A DNA stretch of 64,000 bases, from the NCBI GenBank assembly GCA_002722885.1, contig PBNE01000002.1:348320-412319 (forward strand). Reading direction: 5' to 3'. The notes beneath the pieces are model-generated. The model did not search any database. It saw only the letters and a list, made by a program, of their open reading frames with translations, and was not told the DNA's origin. The stretch comes from Rhodospirillaceae bacterium (GTDB lineage: Bacteria > Pseudomonadota > Alphaproteobacteria > SP197). How positions within the stretch are numbered: position 1 is the stretch's first letter; every line of letters starts with the position of its first letter. A program made the position numbers and the translations under genes. Of the stretch, positions 8,287-18,275 are shown in pieces.

Positions 8287-10163
8287 CACCACTCGTCGAC
8301 ATCCGTGACCTCAGGGTTCAGTTCCTTGTCGGCGACGGTGCCGTCGAGGCGGTCAAGGGTATCAGCTTTTCGATTCCGGCGGGCCGTACCCTGGCCCTTG
8401 TGGGCGAATCAGGGTCCGGCAAGACGGTTATCTCCCAGTCGATTATGCGCATTCTGCCGCAGAGTGCGGAGATCACCGGCGGCCAGATCCTTCTGCACGA
8501 TCCCGCCGATCCGGGCTCCGACCCGATCGACATCGCCGCGCTGCCGGCCGACGGCAAGCGCATGCGTTCGATTCGCGGCGGCCAAGTCTCGATCATCTTC
8601 CAGGAACCGATGACCTCGCTCTCGCCGCTGCACACGGTGGGCGACCAGGTCAGCGAAGCACTCTTTCTGCATCGGGACTGCAGCAAGCCCGAAGCCAAGG
8701 AGCTGACGGTCGACATGCTGCGGCTGGTTGGATTCCCCGATCCGGAAAAGGCCTTTCGCTCATACCCTTTTGAGCTTTCGGGTGGCCTGCGCCAGCGCGC
8801 CATGATCGCCATGGCGCTAGTCTGTCACCCCAGCCTGCTGATCGCCGACGAACCCACCACAGCGCTAGACGTGACGATCCAGGCTCAGATTCTGAAGCTG
8901 ATTGCCGATCTACAGTCGGAACTGGGCATGGCCGTGCTGATGATCACCCACGATCTCGGCGTGGTGGCCAACGTGGCCGAGGATGTGGTGGTGATGTACC
9001 ACGGCCGCATCATGGAGCAGGGCAGCCTGGACGACATCTTCTGGGACCCGCGCCATCCTTATCTGAAGGGCCTTCTGGCCGCCGTGCCGCGCTTCAACAT
9101 GAAGCCGGGCGAACGGCTGGTGCCACTGCGCGAGGTCAAGCACGACCGCGACGCTCTGACCCGTCCTGAGCGCGAGCCCTGGCCTGACGGCGCCGACGAC
9201 CGTCTTTTGACCATCGATCACCTGACAAAGACCTTCTCGACCCGCAACAAGGGGTTCATGGCGCGCGGCTCGACCGAACACCTGGCGGTTGACGCCATCA
9301 GCTTCGACGTGAAACGGGGCGAATGCCTGGGCCTGGTCGGCGAATCGGGCTGTGGCAAGACCACCACCAGCAAGATGATCATGAAGGCGCTGACGCCCGA
9401 TTCCGGGACGGTGACCTTCAACGACCGTGGCAACCCGGTTGATATCGCCAAACTGGAAGGCGATCGCCTGTTCGACTACCGGCGCAAGGTGCAGTTCATC
9501 TTCCAGGACCCCTTCGGGTCGCTGAACCCGCGCATGACCGTGTTCGATATCATCTCCGAGCCCCTGCTGATCCATAAGGTGGGGTCACAGGAGGACCGCG
9601 CTCAGCGCGTGATGGAACTGATGCGCCTGGTCGGGCTCGACGTGCGCCACCTGCGCCGCTACCCGCACAGCTTCTCGGGCGGCCAGCGTCAGCGCATCGG
9701 CATTGCCCGCGCCCTGGCTCTGGAGCCGGAGCTGCTGATCTGCGACGAACCTGTCTCGGCGCTGGATGTCTCAATCCAGGCGCAGATCCTGAACCTCCTG
9801 AAGGATCTCCAGAAGGAATTCGGCCTGACTTATCTCTTCATCTCACACAATCTGGCGGTGATCGACTACATGGCTGACCGCATCGCCGTGATGTGCGCCG
9901 GCCGCCTGGTCGAACAGGCGACACGCGAGGAGATCTTCAAGAACCCGGTGCATCCCTACACCCGCGCCCTGCTGGCCGCGGTGCCCGAACCCAATCCCGA
10001 CCGCAAGCTCGACCTGACCATGCTGATGCAGGGCCGCGGCACCCTGCCCGATGCATGGCCCGAGCCTTTCACGGTGCGTCCGGGCGAAACGCTCCAAATG
10101 ATCGACATCGGTGACGGCCACCTGGTGCGCGCCAGCAGCAAGCCCGATGGGATCGCGGCATGA
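8283..10163 (+). CDS. Dipeptide/oligopeptide ABC transporter, fused double ATP-binding protein (DppD-DppF type)
   Basis: A 626-residue protein with two complete ABC ATPase domains in tandem. The first has Walker A GESGSGKT (~40), signature LSGGLRQRAMIA (~165) and Walker B LLIADEPTTALD (~185). The second has Walker A GESGCGKT (~352), signature FSGGQRQRIGIA (~464) and Walker B LLICDEPVSALD (~483). Each is followed by the peptide-importer C-terminal element (HPYLKGLLAAVPR near 260; HPYTRALLAAVPEP near 560). The fusion supplies both ATPases of the importer whose binding protein and two permeases follow directly, each overlapping or abutting. GTG start. Substrates of such systems include peptides, opines, glycosides and other small solutes. 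Confidence 0.95.
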   Translation: MTPLVDIRDLRVQFLVGDGAVEAVKGISFSIPAGRTLALVGESGSGKTVISQSIMRILPQSAEITGGQILLHDPADPGSDPIDIAALPADGKRMRSIRGGQVSIIFQEPMTSLSPLHTVGDQVSEALFLHRDCSKPEAKELTVDMLRLVGFPDPEKAFRSYPFELSGGLRQRAMIAMALVCHPSLLIADEPTTALDVTIQAQILKLIADLQSELGMAVLMITHDLGVVANVAEDVVVMYHGRIMEQGSLDDIFWDPRHPYLKGLLAAVPRFNMKPGERLVPLREVKHDRDALTRPEREPWPDGADDRLLTIDHLTKTFSTRNKGFMARGSTEHLAVDAISFDVKRGECLGLVGESGCGKTTTSKMIMKALTPDSGTVTFNDRGNPVDIAKLEGDRLFDYRRKVQFIFQDPFGSLNPRMTVFDIISEPLLIHKVGSQEDRAQRVMELMRLVGLDVRHLRRYPHSFSGGQRQRIGIARALALEPELLICDEPVSALDVSIQAQILNLLKDLQKEFGLTYLFISHNLAVIDYMADRIAVMCAGRLVEQATREEIFKNPVHPYTRALLAAVPEPNPDRKLDLTMLMQGRGTLPDAWPEPFTVRPGETLQMIDIGDGHLVRASSKPDGIAA

Positions 10164-12058
10164 TCAGGAACTCGAGCAAGGCCCTGGTTGCCGCCCTCCT
10201 TCTGGTCGCGGGACCGGCGCTGGCTGCCGACGAGGCACCTTACTGGCAGGACATGGTCAACGCCGGCGAGTTGCCACCGATGGCCGATCGGCTTCCCATC
10301 GAACCCTTCCTCGTGGATGACGGCCGCGAGATCGGTGTCTACGGCAGCGACTGGAACATGCTGGTGAACCGCAGCAAGGACACCCGGCTTCTGGTCGTGT
10401 TCGGCTATGCCCGGTTGGTCGGCTACAACGAAGCCCTCGAGATCGAGCCGGATATTCTGGAAGACATCGAGGTCGAAGACGGCCGGATCTTCACTTTCCA
10501 TCTTCGCGAGGGTCATCGCTGGTCCGACGGCGCACCGTTCACATCGGAAGACTTCCGCTATTGGTGGGAGGATGTTGCCAACAACGAAGAGATGGCGCCT
10601 GCGGGTCCGCCCAACCTGTTGCTGGTCGATGGTGAGCCGCCGGTGGTCGAAGTGATCGACGAGACCACCGTGCGCTACACCTGGAGCGCACCGAACCCCG
10701 ACTTCCTGCCGTCTCTAGCGAGCGCCTCGCCGATCTTCATCTATCAGCCCTCGCATTTCATGAAGCAGTTCCACATCGACTACGGCGATCCCGAGCAGAT
10801 CGCCCGGTGGGTGGAAGAGCAGGACCGGCCGAGCTGGGCATCGCTGCACAACGCCGAAGACGACATGTACAAGTTCGACAGCGCAGCGCTGCCGACCCTG
10901 CAGCCCTGGACCATCACCAACGAGGCCCCGGCCCAGCGTTTCATCGGCGAGCGCAACCCCTACTACTACAAGGTCGATGCCGAGGGTCAGCAGCTTCCCT
11001 ACATCGACCGGATCATCATGAATGTGGTCGATTCCAAGCTGATCCCGCTCAAGGCCTGGGCCGGCGAGGCCGACCTGCAGGCGCGCGGCCTGTCGTTCAG
11101 CGATTACACCTTCCTGAAGGAAGGCGAACAGCACAGCGACTACAGCGTCTACCTCTGGCGCACCGCGCGCGGCAGCCAGCTTGCGCTTTATCCCAACCTC
11201 AATGTCAGCGATCCGGTCTGGCGTGAGGTGCTGCGTGACGTGCGCTTCCGCCAGGCCCTGTCTCTGGCGATCAACCGGTACGAAATCAATCAGGTCATCT
11301 ACTATGGCCTGGGGATCGAGGGGCAGAACACGGTGCTGCCGGCCTCGCCGCTCTATGAGCCCGAGTACCGCGACGCCTATGCCAGTTTCGACCTTGACGA
11401 GGCCAATCGGCTGCTTGACGAGATGGGGCTGGTTCGGGGCAGTGACGGCATCCGACTGCTGCCCGACGGGCGCCCCCTTGAGATCATCGTGGAGACCGCC
11501 GGCGAGGACGCCGAGGAAACCGACATTCTGGAGCTGATTCACGATTCCTGGTTCGACGCCGGCATCAAGCTTTTCTCCAAGCCGCTGCAACGCGAGGTGC
11601 TGCGCAACCGGGTCTTCGCCGGCGAGACCGTGGTGGCGATCTGGTTCGGTAGTGAAAACGGCCTGCCGACCGCCGACATGAGTCCCTATGAATACGCGCC
11701 TTCGACCCAGCAGCTTCTGCAATGGCCGCGCTGGGGCCAGTACTTCGAGACCGGTGGCATTTCCGGAGAGCCGATCGATATGGACGATCCCGCCCGGCTG
11801 ATGGAGCTCTACCTGGATTGGCGGACCTCCGGCAATCAGGAAGAGCGGCTGGCGATCTGGGAAGAGATGCTGACGCTCCACGCGGAAGGCGTCTACACCA
11901 TCGGAATCGTGGCCGGAACGCTGCAGCCGGTGGTGATCTCGAACCGCATGCACAACGTGCCTGAGGACGGCGTCTTCAACTGGGATCCCGGCGCACAGTT
12001 CGGCGTGTACCAGCCCGAAACCTTCTTCTTCACCGACGGTTACAACGGGCGGCCATGA
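10160..12058 (+). CDS. ABC transporter periplasmic substrate-binding protein, family 5
   Basis: A 632-residue protein with a cleavable signal peptide (basic MIRNSSK, hydrophobic core, AxA-like site LAADEA near residue 23), so it acts in the periplasm. The fold is SBP family 5: FTFHLREGHRWSDGAPFTSEDF (~112-133 region) is the hallmark block, and the middle contains the RFRQALSLAINR element (~365-376). At about 600 mature residues it is longer than the ~500 typical of DppA/OppA, which is common in members with an insert between lobes. It overlaps the ATPase stop by four bases and the permease start by four. It determines import specificity; the ligand is unknown. Confidence 0.93.
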   Translation: MIRNSSKALVAALLLVAGPALAADEAPYWQDMVNAGELPPMADRLPIEPFLVDDGREIGVYGSDWNMLVNRSKDTRLLVVFGYARLVGYNEALEIEPDILEDIEVEDGRIFTFHLREGHRWSDGAPFTSEDFRYWWEDVANNEEMAPAGPPNLLLVDGEPPVVEVIDETTVRYTWSAPNPDFLPSLASASPIFIYQPSHFMKQFHIDYGDPEQIARWVEEQDRPSWASLHNAEDDMYKFDSAALPTLQPWTITNEAPAQRFIGERNPYYYKVDAEGQQLPYIDRIIMNVVDSKLIPLKAWAGEADLQARGLSFSDYTFLKEGEQHSDYSVYLWRTARGSQLALYPNLNVSDPVWREVLRDVRFRQALSLAINRYEINQVIYYGLGIEGQNTVLPASPLYEPEYRDAYASFDLDEANRLLDEMGLVRGSDGIRLLPDGRPLEIIVETAGEDAEETDILELIHDSWFDAGIKLFSKPLQREVLRNRVFAGETVVAIWFGSENGLPTADMSPYEYAPSTQQLLQWPRWGQYFETGGISGEPIDMDDPARLMELYLDWRTSGNQEERLAIWEEMLTLHAEGVYTIGIVAGTLQPVVISNRMHNVPEDGVFNWDPGAQFGVYQPETFFFTDGYNGRP

Positions 12059-13053
12059 TCGGATACATCGCGCATCGCTTCCTGATCATGATTCCGACGC
12101 TGATCGGCATCAGCCTGATCACGTTCATCATCATCCAGCTTCCGCCAGGCGACTTTCTGACGACCATGATCGCCGAGTGCGAGGCGCAGGGGGAATCGAG
12201 CTGCGCCGACCAGATCGAGATTTATCGTCAGGAATACGGCCTCGATAAGCCGGTCTGGCAGCAGTACATCATCTGGGTCACGGACCTGCTCCAGGGCGAC
12301 ATGGGCGTGAGCTTCGAGTACGGCAAGCCTGTCAACGAGGTGATCGGTGAAAGCCTGTGGCTGACGATCATCGTGGCCGGTTCCACAATCATCTTCACAT
12401 GGGTCATGGCCTTCCCGATTGGCGTGTATTCGGCGACCCACCAGTATTCCTGGGGCGACCACGGGCTCACCCTGATCGGCTTCCTGGGCCTTGCCACACC
12501 CAACTTCCTGCTCGCCCTGGTTCTGCTGTTCCTAGCCAATGTCTGGTTCGGTACCTCAGTGGGCGGCCTGATGGACCCGCGTTATCTCGACCAGCCCTGG
12601 AGCTGGGGCAAGTTCGTCTCCGTTCTGGAACACCTCTGGATTCCGGTGGTGGTGATTGGCACCTCGGGCACGGCGGGCCTGATCCGCCGCCTGCGTGCCA
12701 ACCTGCTCGATGAACTGCAGAAGCAGTATGTCGTGACCGCCCGCGCCAAGGGCCTGCACCCGGGCAAGGCCCTGGTGAAGTATCCGCTGCGCATGGCGCT
12801 TAACCCGTTCATCGCCGACATCGGCAACCTGCTGCCCCAGGTGATTTCGGGTGCTGTGATCGTTTCGGTCGTGCTGTCGCTACCGACCACGGGCCCGATC
12901 CTGCTGCGCGCGCTGCAGACCCAGGACATGTTCCTGGCCGGTTCGTTCCTGATGTGTCTCGCCGTGCTGACCGTGATCGGCGTCCTGATCTCCGATCTGC
13001 TGCTGGCCGTGCTTGACCCCCGCATCCGCTTGGCCGGGGGGTCCAGTCACTGA
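12055..13053 (+). CDS. ABC transporter permease, DppB/OppB type
   Basis: A 332-residue inner-membrane permease. The N-terminus MIGYIAHRFLIMIPTLIGISLITFIIIQLPPGDF is the standard first helix of DppB-like subunits (quoted positions 1-34 in two parts: helix 5-27, then LPPGDF). Five further helices follow, and the cytoplasmic EAA loop is visible around residues 205-230 (LRANLLDELQKQYVVTARAKG). It pairs with the next gene to form the channel. Stop and start of the two permeases overlap by one base (TGATG). Confidence 0.94.
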   Translation: MIGYIAHRFLIMIPTLIGISLITFIIIQLPPGDFLTTMIAECEAQGESSCADQIEIYRQEYGLDKPVWQQYIIWVTDLLQGDMGVSFEYGKPVNEVIGESLWLTIIVAGSTIIFTWVMAFPIGVYSATHQYSWGDHGLTLIGFLGLATPNFLLALVLLFLANVWFGTSVGGLMDPRYLDQPWSWGKFVSVLEHLWIPVVVIGTSGTAGLIRRLRANLLDELQKQYVVTARAKGLHPGKALVKYPLRMALNPFIADIGNLLPQVISGAVIVSVVLSLPTTGPILLRALQTQDMFLAGSFLMCLAVLTVIGVLISDLLLAVLDPRIRLAGGSSH

Positions 13054-14225
13054 TGACAACGACTGACAACAACCAGCCCTATCTGGAGCACCTGGTCGAC
13101 GAGCAGCCGTGGGACCCGCAGTCCGTCGAGCAGCTCACGCCAGAGCAGGAGAAGTTCTATCTGGCAAACCAGTGGACCCTGATGTGGTGGAAGTTCCGCC
13201 GCCACAAGCTCGCGGTCTGGTCCGGCATTCTGCTGCTGATCACCTTCGGCTCGATCCTGATTTCCGAGGTTGTCGCGCCCTACGAGCTCCACAGCCGCAA
13301 CACCGATTACATCTACGCCCCGCCGCAGATGGTGCGCCTGTTCCACGAGGGTGAGTTTGTCGGGCCCTATGTCTACGGCTTCGACTACCACCTCGATATG
13401 ACAACGCTGCAGCGCGTCTACACCGCCAACACCGACCAGGTACAGCCGATCCGGTTCTTCTGCCTGGGCGACGAGTACAAGTTCTGGGGTCTGATCGACG
13501 GTAGCTTCCATTTCATCTGCCCGGCCGAGGACGGCACCATGTTCCTGCTGGGCACCGACCGGCTGGGCCGCGACGTGCTCTCACGCATCATCTATGGCGC
13601 GCGTATATCGCTCACCGTGGGCCTGTTCGGCATCGTGATCAGCTTCCTGCTCGGCGTCGTGCTGGGCGGGCTTTCCGGTTACTACGGTGGCTGGATCGAC
13701 AGCGCCGTGCAGCGGCTGATCGAGATCATCCGTAGCTTCCCGGAGCTGCCGCTGTGGATGGCGCTCAGCGCTAGCCTACCGGTGACCTGGTCACCGATCC
13801 TGGTCTACTTCGGCATCACGATCATCCTGGGCCTGTTCGACTGGACTGGGCTGGCACGCGCGGTGCGCTCGAAGCTGCTCGCCCTGCGCGAGGAGGACTT
13901 TGCGACCGCCGCCGTGCTGATGGGTGCGAAACCCAAGCGCGTGATCTTCCGTCACCTGCTGCCCAGCTTCACCAGCCATCTGATCGCCTCGGCAACACTG
14001 TCGATCCCCAGCATGATCCTGGGCGAGACCGCGCTGTCGTTCCTGGGCCTGGGCCTCAGGCCGCCGATCACAAGCTGGGGCGTGCTGCTGAACGAAGCCC
14101 AGAACATCAATGTGGTCGCGCTTTACCCCTGGCTGATGCTGCCGGTGATGCCGGTGATTATCGTGGTGCTGGCCTTCAACTTCCTGGGTGACGGCCTGAG
14201 AGACGCGGCGGACCCGTACAAGTAG
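13053..14225 (+). CDS. ABC transporter permease, DppC/OppC type
   Basis: A 390-residue permease with an N-terminal cytoplasmic segment, a first helix near residues 55-75, then an unusually long periplasmic stretch (~75-165) before the five-helix core. The core begins at LGTDRLGRDVLSRIIYGARISL (residues ~165-186), the typical DppC block, and has the EAA loop LALREEDFATAAVLMGAKP near 275-295. The long loop between helix 1 and the core also occurs in the YejE-like/SapC-like relatives. It is the last gene of the importer operon. Confidence 0.93.
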   Translation: MTTTDNNQPYLEHLVDEQPWDPQSVEQLTPEQEKFYLANQWTLMWWKFRRHKLAVWSGILLLITFGSILISEVVAPYELHSRNTDYIYAPPQMVRLFHEGEFVGPYVYGFDYHLDMTTLQRVYTANTDQVQPIRFFCLGDEYKFWGLIDGSFHFICPAEDGTMFLLGTDRLGRDVLSRIIYGARISLTVGLFGIVISFLLGVVLGGLSGYYGGWIDSAVQRLIEIIRSFPELPLWMALSASLPVTWSPILVYFGITIILGLFDWTGLARAVRSKLLALREEDFATAAVLMGAKPKRVIFRHLLPSFTSHLIASATLSIPSMILGETALSFLGLGLRPPITSWGVLLNEAQNINVVALYPWLMLPVMPVIIVVLAFNFLGDGLRDAADPYK

Positions 14226-14234
14226 CGTCAGGCG

Positions 14235-14570
14235 CTAGCGCAGCCGCCAGACAGCCACGACCGCGAAAATGATGATGGCCACGGGCCAGTGCCAGAACTG
14301 CATGCCGCCCTGCAGGGTGCCCAGCGCCAGCATCATGGCGACCGGCAGGGCTCCCGCAGCGAACCAACCGCTGAACAGGCGCAGCCAGTCGTTGGTCAGC
14401 TCCAGCATCAGGCGCGTGCAGCCGCGTGGCAGCCATCCGGGGATCGGGATCATCGGGCGCGACCACAGCACCCATGTGCTCAGCGCCAGAACCACGACCG
14501 AACCAATAAATATTATCAGCGCATCGCCCTGGAGCGGGCCGAGCGCGAAACCTGGAGCTTCGCCTTCCAT
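14235..14570 (-). CDS. Small integral membrane protein of unknown function
   Basis: A 111-residue reading frame with three hydrophobic stretches (about residues 17-35, 68-85 and 92-108) separated by polar turns, and an Arg-rich C-terminus (WRLR). It converges on the importer operon (9-base gap) and follows no obvious partner; the ATG ending at 14570 is the likely start. I do not recognise a family. An alternative frame over the same region (14176-14607) is Arg/Gly/Pro-rich and looks like a shadow. Confidence 0.5.
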   Translation of the reverse strand: MEGEAPGFALGPLQGDALIIFIGSVVVLALSTWVLWSRPMIPIPGWLPRGCTRLMLELTNDWLRLFSGWFAAGALPVAMMLALGTLQGGMQFWHWPVAIIIFAVVAVWRLR

Positions 14571-14619
14571 GGCCCCAGTCTATCGGCGAACCCCGCCTCC
14601 CTGGCAATGCAAATGATTG

Positions 14620-15815
14620 TCAGCCGACGTTCTGACCGTTGTTCAGCACAAGGCCGAGGTCGAGATCGGATGCGGCACCTTCAGCCGTGGCCAACTCTTC
14701 ACGCGAAAGTCCCGAAACATCCGTGCCTTGCCGCTGGGTCAGAAGAAGGGCGTCACCGGTCACCGACAGACGGGCGCTGGCCACCTTGCAGTGCTTTTCC
14801 AGCTTGGCGGCCAGATTTACGGCATCGGCGGCATAGGTCCCGGTCAACGCGGCCGCCCCGAAGGTGATCATCACGCCATCGCCCATGAACTTGTCGATCG
14901 AGCCGCCATGGGCCTGGGCCGTGGGGACGACGACCTTCTGATAGCGCGAAAGCATGTCGACGGTCTGGTTCGGGCCGATCCGGGCGGCGAGCGCGGTGAA
15001 GCCGCGCAGATCGACAAACAGGATCGCGGCCTCACACTCGACACCCTCACCCGGCTTCACGGCATCTTCGACATAGGCAATCTTCTCGGCGATCTCAGGC
15101 GAGAAGAAGCGCGAGAGATCCTGGGCTTCCTGGCTTTCGGCGACCGAGCGCACAAGCTGCTTGCGCGCACGGGTCAGCGTGATGATCAGCACGGTGATGA
15201 CCAGCACGATCGAAAGGATCTTGTCCATCTCGCCGCCGATCAGGATGTCGGTCGAGCGCAGGTAGTGGACATAATCCTGCGTGACATTGCTCGGCATGTC
15301 AGGCGCGGCCAGCGCGTAGATCAGAAGCGCAAGCCAGCCGATGACGGCAAAGGCCCCGCCATGGCAACGTAACGGGGATCGAAGCGAAGGGTGTGCAGGG
15401 CAATCAGGACGAAGAGGTAAAGCATCGTGGGGTCCTTCAGAGAGAAGCCCGGCGGTTGCATGTACTGGATATGGAAACTCTAGATCGTGACCAGCAGCAC
15501 GGCGATGTCGACGATGATCGAGATGACGATCATCCAGTCGGGCAGGCGCTTGAGGTAGGCCAGCGCCAGCCGGATCACGGTAAAGACGAAGTAGGCGCCC
15601 AGCGCCCAGGGCACCGGCTCGAACATGGCGTCGGCCGGGAAGGTCTTGCGCGAGGTCGAATAGAGAACCGCGAAGAACACGATGCCGACCATCTGCACTC
15701 AGCCGATCAGCACCTCGCTTTCGGCCTGGCCGGCGGCGATCTAGGCGCGCACGCGGTCGGGCAGATCACCGGACACCGGCGGCCCGAACAGCATGATGCG
15801 AAGGCGGTTCAGCAT
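14620..15815 (-). pseudogene. Adenylate/guanylate cyclase, decayed (three nonsense codons and a frameshift)
   Basis: The C-terminal 225 codons (14620-15297) are intact and contain a class III cyclase domain: FVDLRGFTALAARIGP with the metal-binding Asp, then DKFMGDGVMITFGA. Upstream in the same gene, a membrane-anchored N-terminal half is readable from 15815, but is interrupted by TAG at 15741-15743, TGA at 15699-15701 and TAG at 15480-15482, and the frame shifts by one base near 15349-15358. In the contexts IG*VQ and TI*SFHIQ, relatives I recall have Trp, so two of the stops look like TGG to TGA/TAG changes. With four lesions, loss of function is likely, unless the 225-codon remainder is translated alone (TM helix plus cyclase). 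Confidence 0.85.
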
Positions 15816-15902
15816 GTCATCGTTCCATCGTGCGCCGGGACCCAACATAGGGCCTTGCAGGCACACGGGCAGTCATAAGCACTTGCGGAGCGTGTGATGA
15901 CC

Positions 15903-16757
15903 TCATCGCCGACTCAACCACAGGCTGGTCTCGAAGGCGCCATCGGGCAGCGGCAGTCGAGACAGGACACCGCTGTTCAAGCGATCGGCATGGCGGGTCA
16001 CGATGTAGCGGCTGGCGAACAGCGGCTGCCACGCACCCGAGGTCAGAAGAGGCGCCACGACAAGCTGTTCGTTGTAACCACGCCAGTCCCAGGAGGAGGG
16101 ATAGTCGTCGGGCAGAAACATGTCGTGGATATGCACCAGCACGCCCTGGGGCAACAGCGGCAGCAGGTGGTTGAGCAGCAGATCGACATCGGTGCCGGGC
16201 ATCGCGATGTGGCTGGAATCGATGAACAGGATATCGCCCGCACCCAGGGTGGTGATCAGGCCGGGATCGGCCTGATGTACGGTGCAGCGCTCGAAGGTGA
16301 TGGGCAATGCGTCAATCGTGGCACGCGGCGCGGGATCGATGGCTGTGAGCTTCGTGATGAGCCCGCCGTCCGCGATCGCCCGGGCCATGAACCGTGTGCT
16401 GTGTCCCGAGCCGATCTCGACAATGCGCGCAGGTTCGGCAGCCCGGACCATGGCATAGGCCACCGCCGCATCGAGCCGCGGAAACCAGTCCTGATTCCAG
16501 CGCGGCCCCGGCGCGGGGTCATCGGCACCGATGGCCTCTAGATTGGCCGCGAAGTCCTCCAGCCGCGCCAGTGTGGCTGCAAAAACCGCCGCATGGTCGG
16601 CCAGGATACGTTCGAGCGACGCACTGGCCGGCCGCGCGCCCGGGCCGGGCAGGCCGTCAGCATAACGGTAGGGGATGTAGTAACCCCGCTTGCGCAGCCC
16701 GCTGATAGTCTGGAGACCCATGAAAGAGCGCCGCAGGGTCGTGCGCAGGGTGCTCAC
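15903..16757 (-). CDS. Class I SAM-dependent methyltransferase
   Basis: A 284-residue protein. The SAM-binding motif I is VEIGSGHSTRFMARA (~residues 107-121), followed by AIDPAP (motif II, acidic residue for ribose), and LFIDSSHIAMPGTDVDLLLNHLLPLL (~185-210 in parts), which resembles the motif of methyltransf_24-type enzymes that modify sugars or small molecules. GTG start at 16757 overlaps the stop of the MBL-fold gene by four bases (GTGA), so the two are co-expressed. The substrate is unknown. Confidence 0.8.
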   Translation of the reverse strand: MSTLRTTLRRSFMGLQTISGLRKRGYYIPYRYADGLPGPGARPASASLERILADHAAVFAATLARLEDFAANLEAIGADDPAPGPRWNQDWFPRLDAAVAYAMVRAAEPARIVEIGSGHSTRFMARAIADGGLITKLTAIDPAPRATIDALPITFERCTVHQADPGLITTLGAGDILFIDSSHIAMPGTDVDLLLNHLLPLLPQGVLVHIHDMFLPDDYPSSWDWRGYNEQLVVAPLLTSGAWQPLFASRYIVTRHADRLNSGVLSRLPLPDGAFETSLWLSRR

Positions 16758-17584
16758 GGCCGCAGAACCATGCCTTCCCGCGCCACCACGGATCCGGGCC
16801 GTGCGATCTCGAGCTCGCCCGAGATGGCGTCCATCGTGTCGTCATTGTGGCCGGGATCATGGTGGAACACGACAAAGGTCCTCACGTCAGCCGCATCACA
16901 AAGCCGCACGCCCTCTTCCCAGGTCGAGTGGCCCCAGGCGATGAACTTCGGGAACTCCTCATCCGTGTAGGTCGCATCGTAGATCACGACATCCGCACCC
17001 TTGATCAGGCCCAACACGTTCTCATCCAGCTTGTCGATCTCATGTTCGGTGTCGGTGATGTAACAGATCGAACGGCCGCCGAACTCCACGCGATAGCCGC
17101 TGGCCCCATTCGGGTGGTTGAGCGGTGCCGTGCGGATCACAACGTCGGTGTGCGGTTCCAGTACGTCGCCGATGGCAAAGTCTCGCCAGGCAATCGCGGC
17201 GGCAAGAGTCTCGTCGTTGACGGGTGTGGCGGGGTCCTTGAGAAAACGCTCCAGCACGCTTTCGAGCGTGTGCGGTGCCTTGAGATGACCCGACCACGCG
17301 GTGAGCGTGGTGGCGGGATTGGTCAATGCCTGTAGATAGGGCCAGCCGCAGACATGGTCGAGATGCGTGTGAGTCATGAAGAGATCGGCATCGAGCGGCC
17401 CTGCACCCAGCGTATCCGAGAGGCCGCGCAGGCCGGTGCCCGCATCCATGATCAGAAGATGATCGCCGCAACGGATCTCCAGACAGGACGTGTTGCCACC
17501 ATAGCGGACAGTGTCCGGTCCCGGACAGGGAACGCTGCCACGCACGCCCCAGAACCGGACGAAAAAGTCATCGGCGTTCGACAC
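16754..17584 (-). CDS. MBL-fold metallohydrolase
   Basis: About 276 residues from the GTG ending at 17584; the N-terminus VRFWGVRGSVPCPGPDTVRYGG (first ~30 residues) is the hallmark of the RNase Z/phosphodiesterase-like MBL group. Metal ligands are visible: MTHTHLDHVCGW (H-x-H-x-D-H, ~80), an acidic Asp in VIYDATYTDEEF and a final His in FVVFHHDPGHND near the C-terminus. In this group activities include cyclic-nucleotide or phosphonate phosphodiesterase. Being next to a cyclase relic is suggestive but not evidence. The frame is open further upstream, across the pyrE promoter, but that portion lacks similarity. Confidence 0.85.
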   Translation of the reverse strand: MSNADDFFVRFWGVRGSVPCPGPDTVRYGGNTSCLEIRCGDHLLIMDAGTGLRGLSDTLGAGPLDADLFMTHTHLDHVCGWPYLQALTNPATTLTAWSGHLKAPHTLESVLERFLKDPATPVNDETLAAAIAWRDFAIGDVLEPHTDVVIRTAPLNHPNGASGYRVEFGGRSICYITDTEHEIDKLDENVLGLIKGADVVIYDATYTDEEFPKFIAWGHSTWEEGVRLCDAADVRTFVVFHHDPGHNDDTMDAISGELEIARPGSVVAREGMVLRP

Positions 17585-17718
17585 GAATGGTGTCCTTGTC
17601 CCGAATTGCCACCAAAGAAGCGAGGATGATCCTCGCACCCCACCACACAAAGAGGGTATACCGACGCGCGGCGCGGAACCAACCCGCGACGGACAAGTTT
17701 GAACGGAGATTGCCCAAG

Positions 17719-18273
17719 ATGAACCAGACCGACGCCAAAACCCGCCTTCTGCGCCTGATTCGCGACCACGCCCTGCTCGAGGGTGGCGATTTCGAATTCG
17801 CGTCCGGCGCCCGCGCCAGCGTTTATGTCGACCTGCGTCGGGTGACCATGCATCCCGAAGGTGCTGTCCTGATCGGCGCCATACTGGTCGAGCGGCTCGC
17901 GGGCAAGGGCGTCGAGTCCATCGGTGGCATGGCGACGGCCGCCATCCCGGTGGTGACCTCGGTGGTGATGGCCAGCGCTGCGACCGACCATCCGCTGCGC
18001 GGATTCTATGTCCGCGATAAGGCCAAGACACACGGCACCCAGCGCCAGATCGAAGGCCAGATGCAGAAGGGTGACAAGGTCGTGCTGCTGGAAGACACCA
18101 TGACCAGCGGCCGTTCAACCATGACCGCGGTCGATGCCGTGCGTGCCGAAGGCGGCGAGGTGGTGGGTGTCATCACCGTGGTCGACCGCCAGCAGGGCGG
18201 TGCCGAGCTCTATGCCGCCGAGAACATTCCCTTCCAGGCCCTGATCTCGCTCGACGACATCACCAGCGCCTGA
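17719..18273 (+). CDS. pyrE: Orotate phosphoribosyltransferase
   Basis: A 184-residue enzyme of de novo pyrimidine synthesis: orotate plus PRPP gives OMP. The PRPP-binding motif is clear (KVVLLEDTMTSGRST, ~119-133) and the N-terminal FASGARASVYVDLRR block (~26-40) is typical of OPRTase. The flexible-loop region YVRDKAKTHGTQRQIEG carries the Lys residues that contact PRPP. I chose the ATG at 17719, preceded by ACGGAG, over the open frame reaching 17587. The following MFS gene starts two bases after the stop, so it is co-transcribed. Confidence 0.92.
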   Translation: MNQTDAKTRLLRLIRDHALLEGGDFEFASGARASVYVDLRRVTMHPEGAVLIGAILVERLAGKGVESIGGMATAAIPVVTSVVMASAATDHPLRGFYVRDKAKTHGTQRQIEGQMQKGDKVVLLEDTMTSGRSTMTAVDAVRAEGGEVVGVITVVDRQQGGAELYAAENIPFQALISLDDITSA

Positions 18274-18275
18274 AC

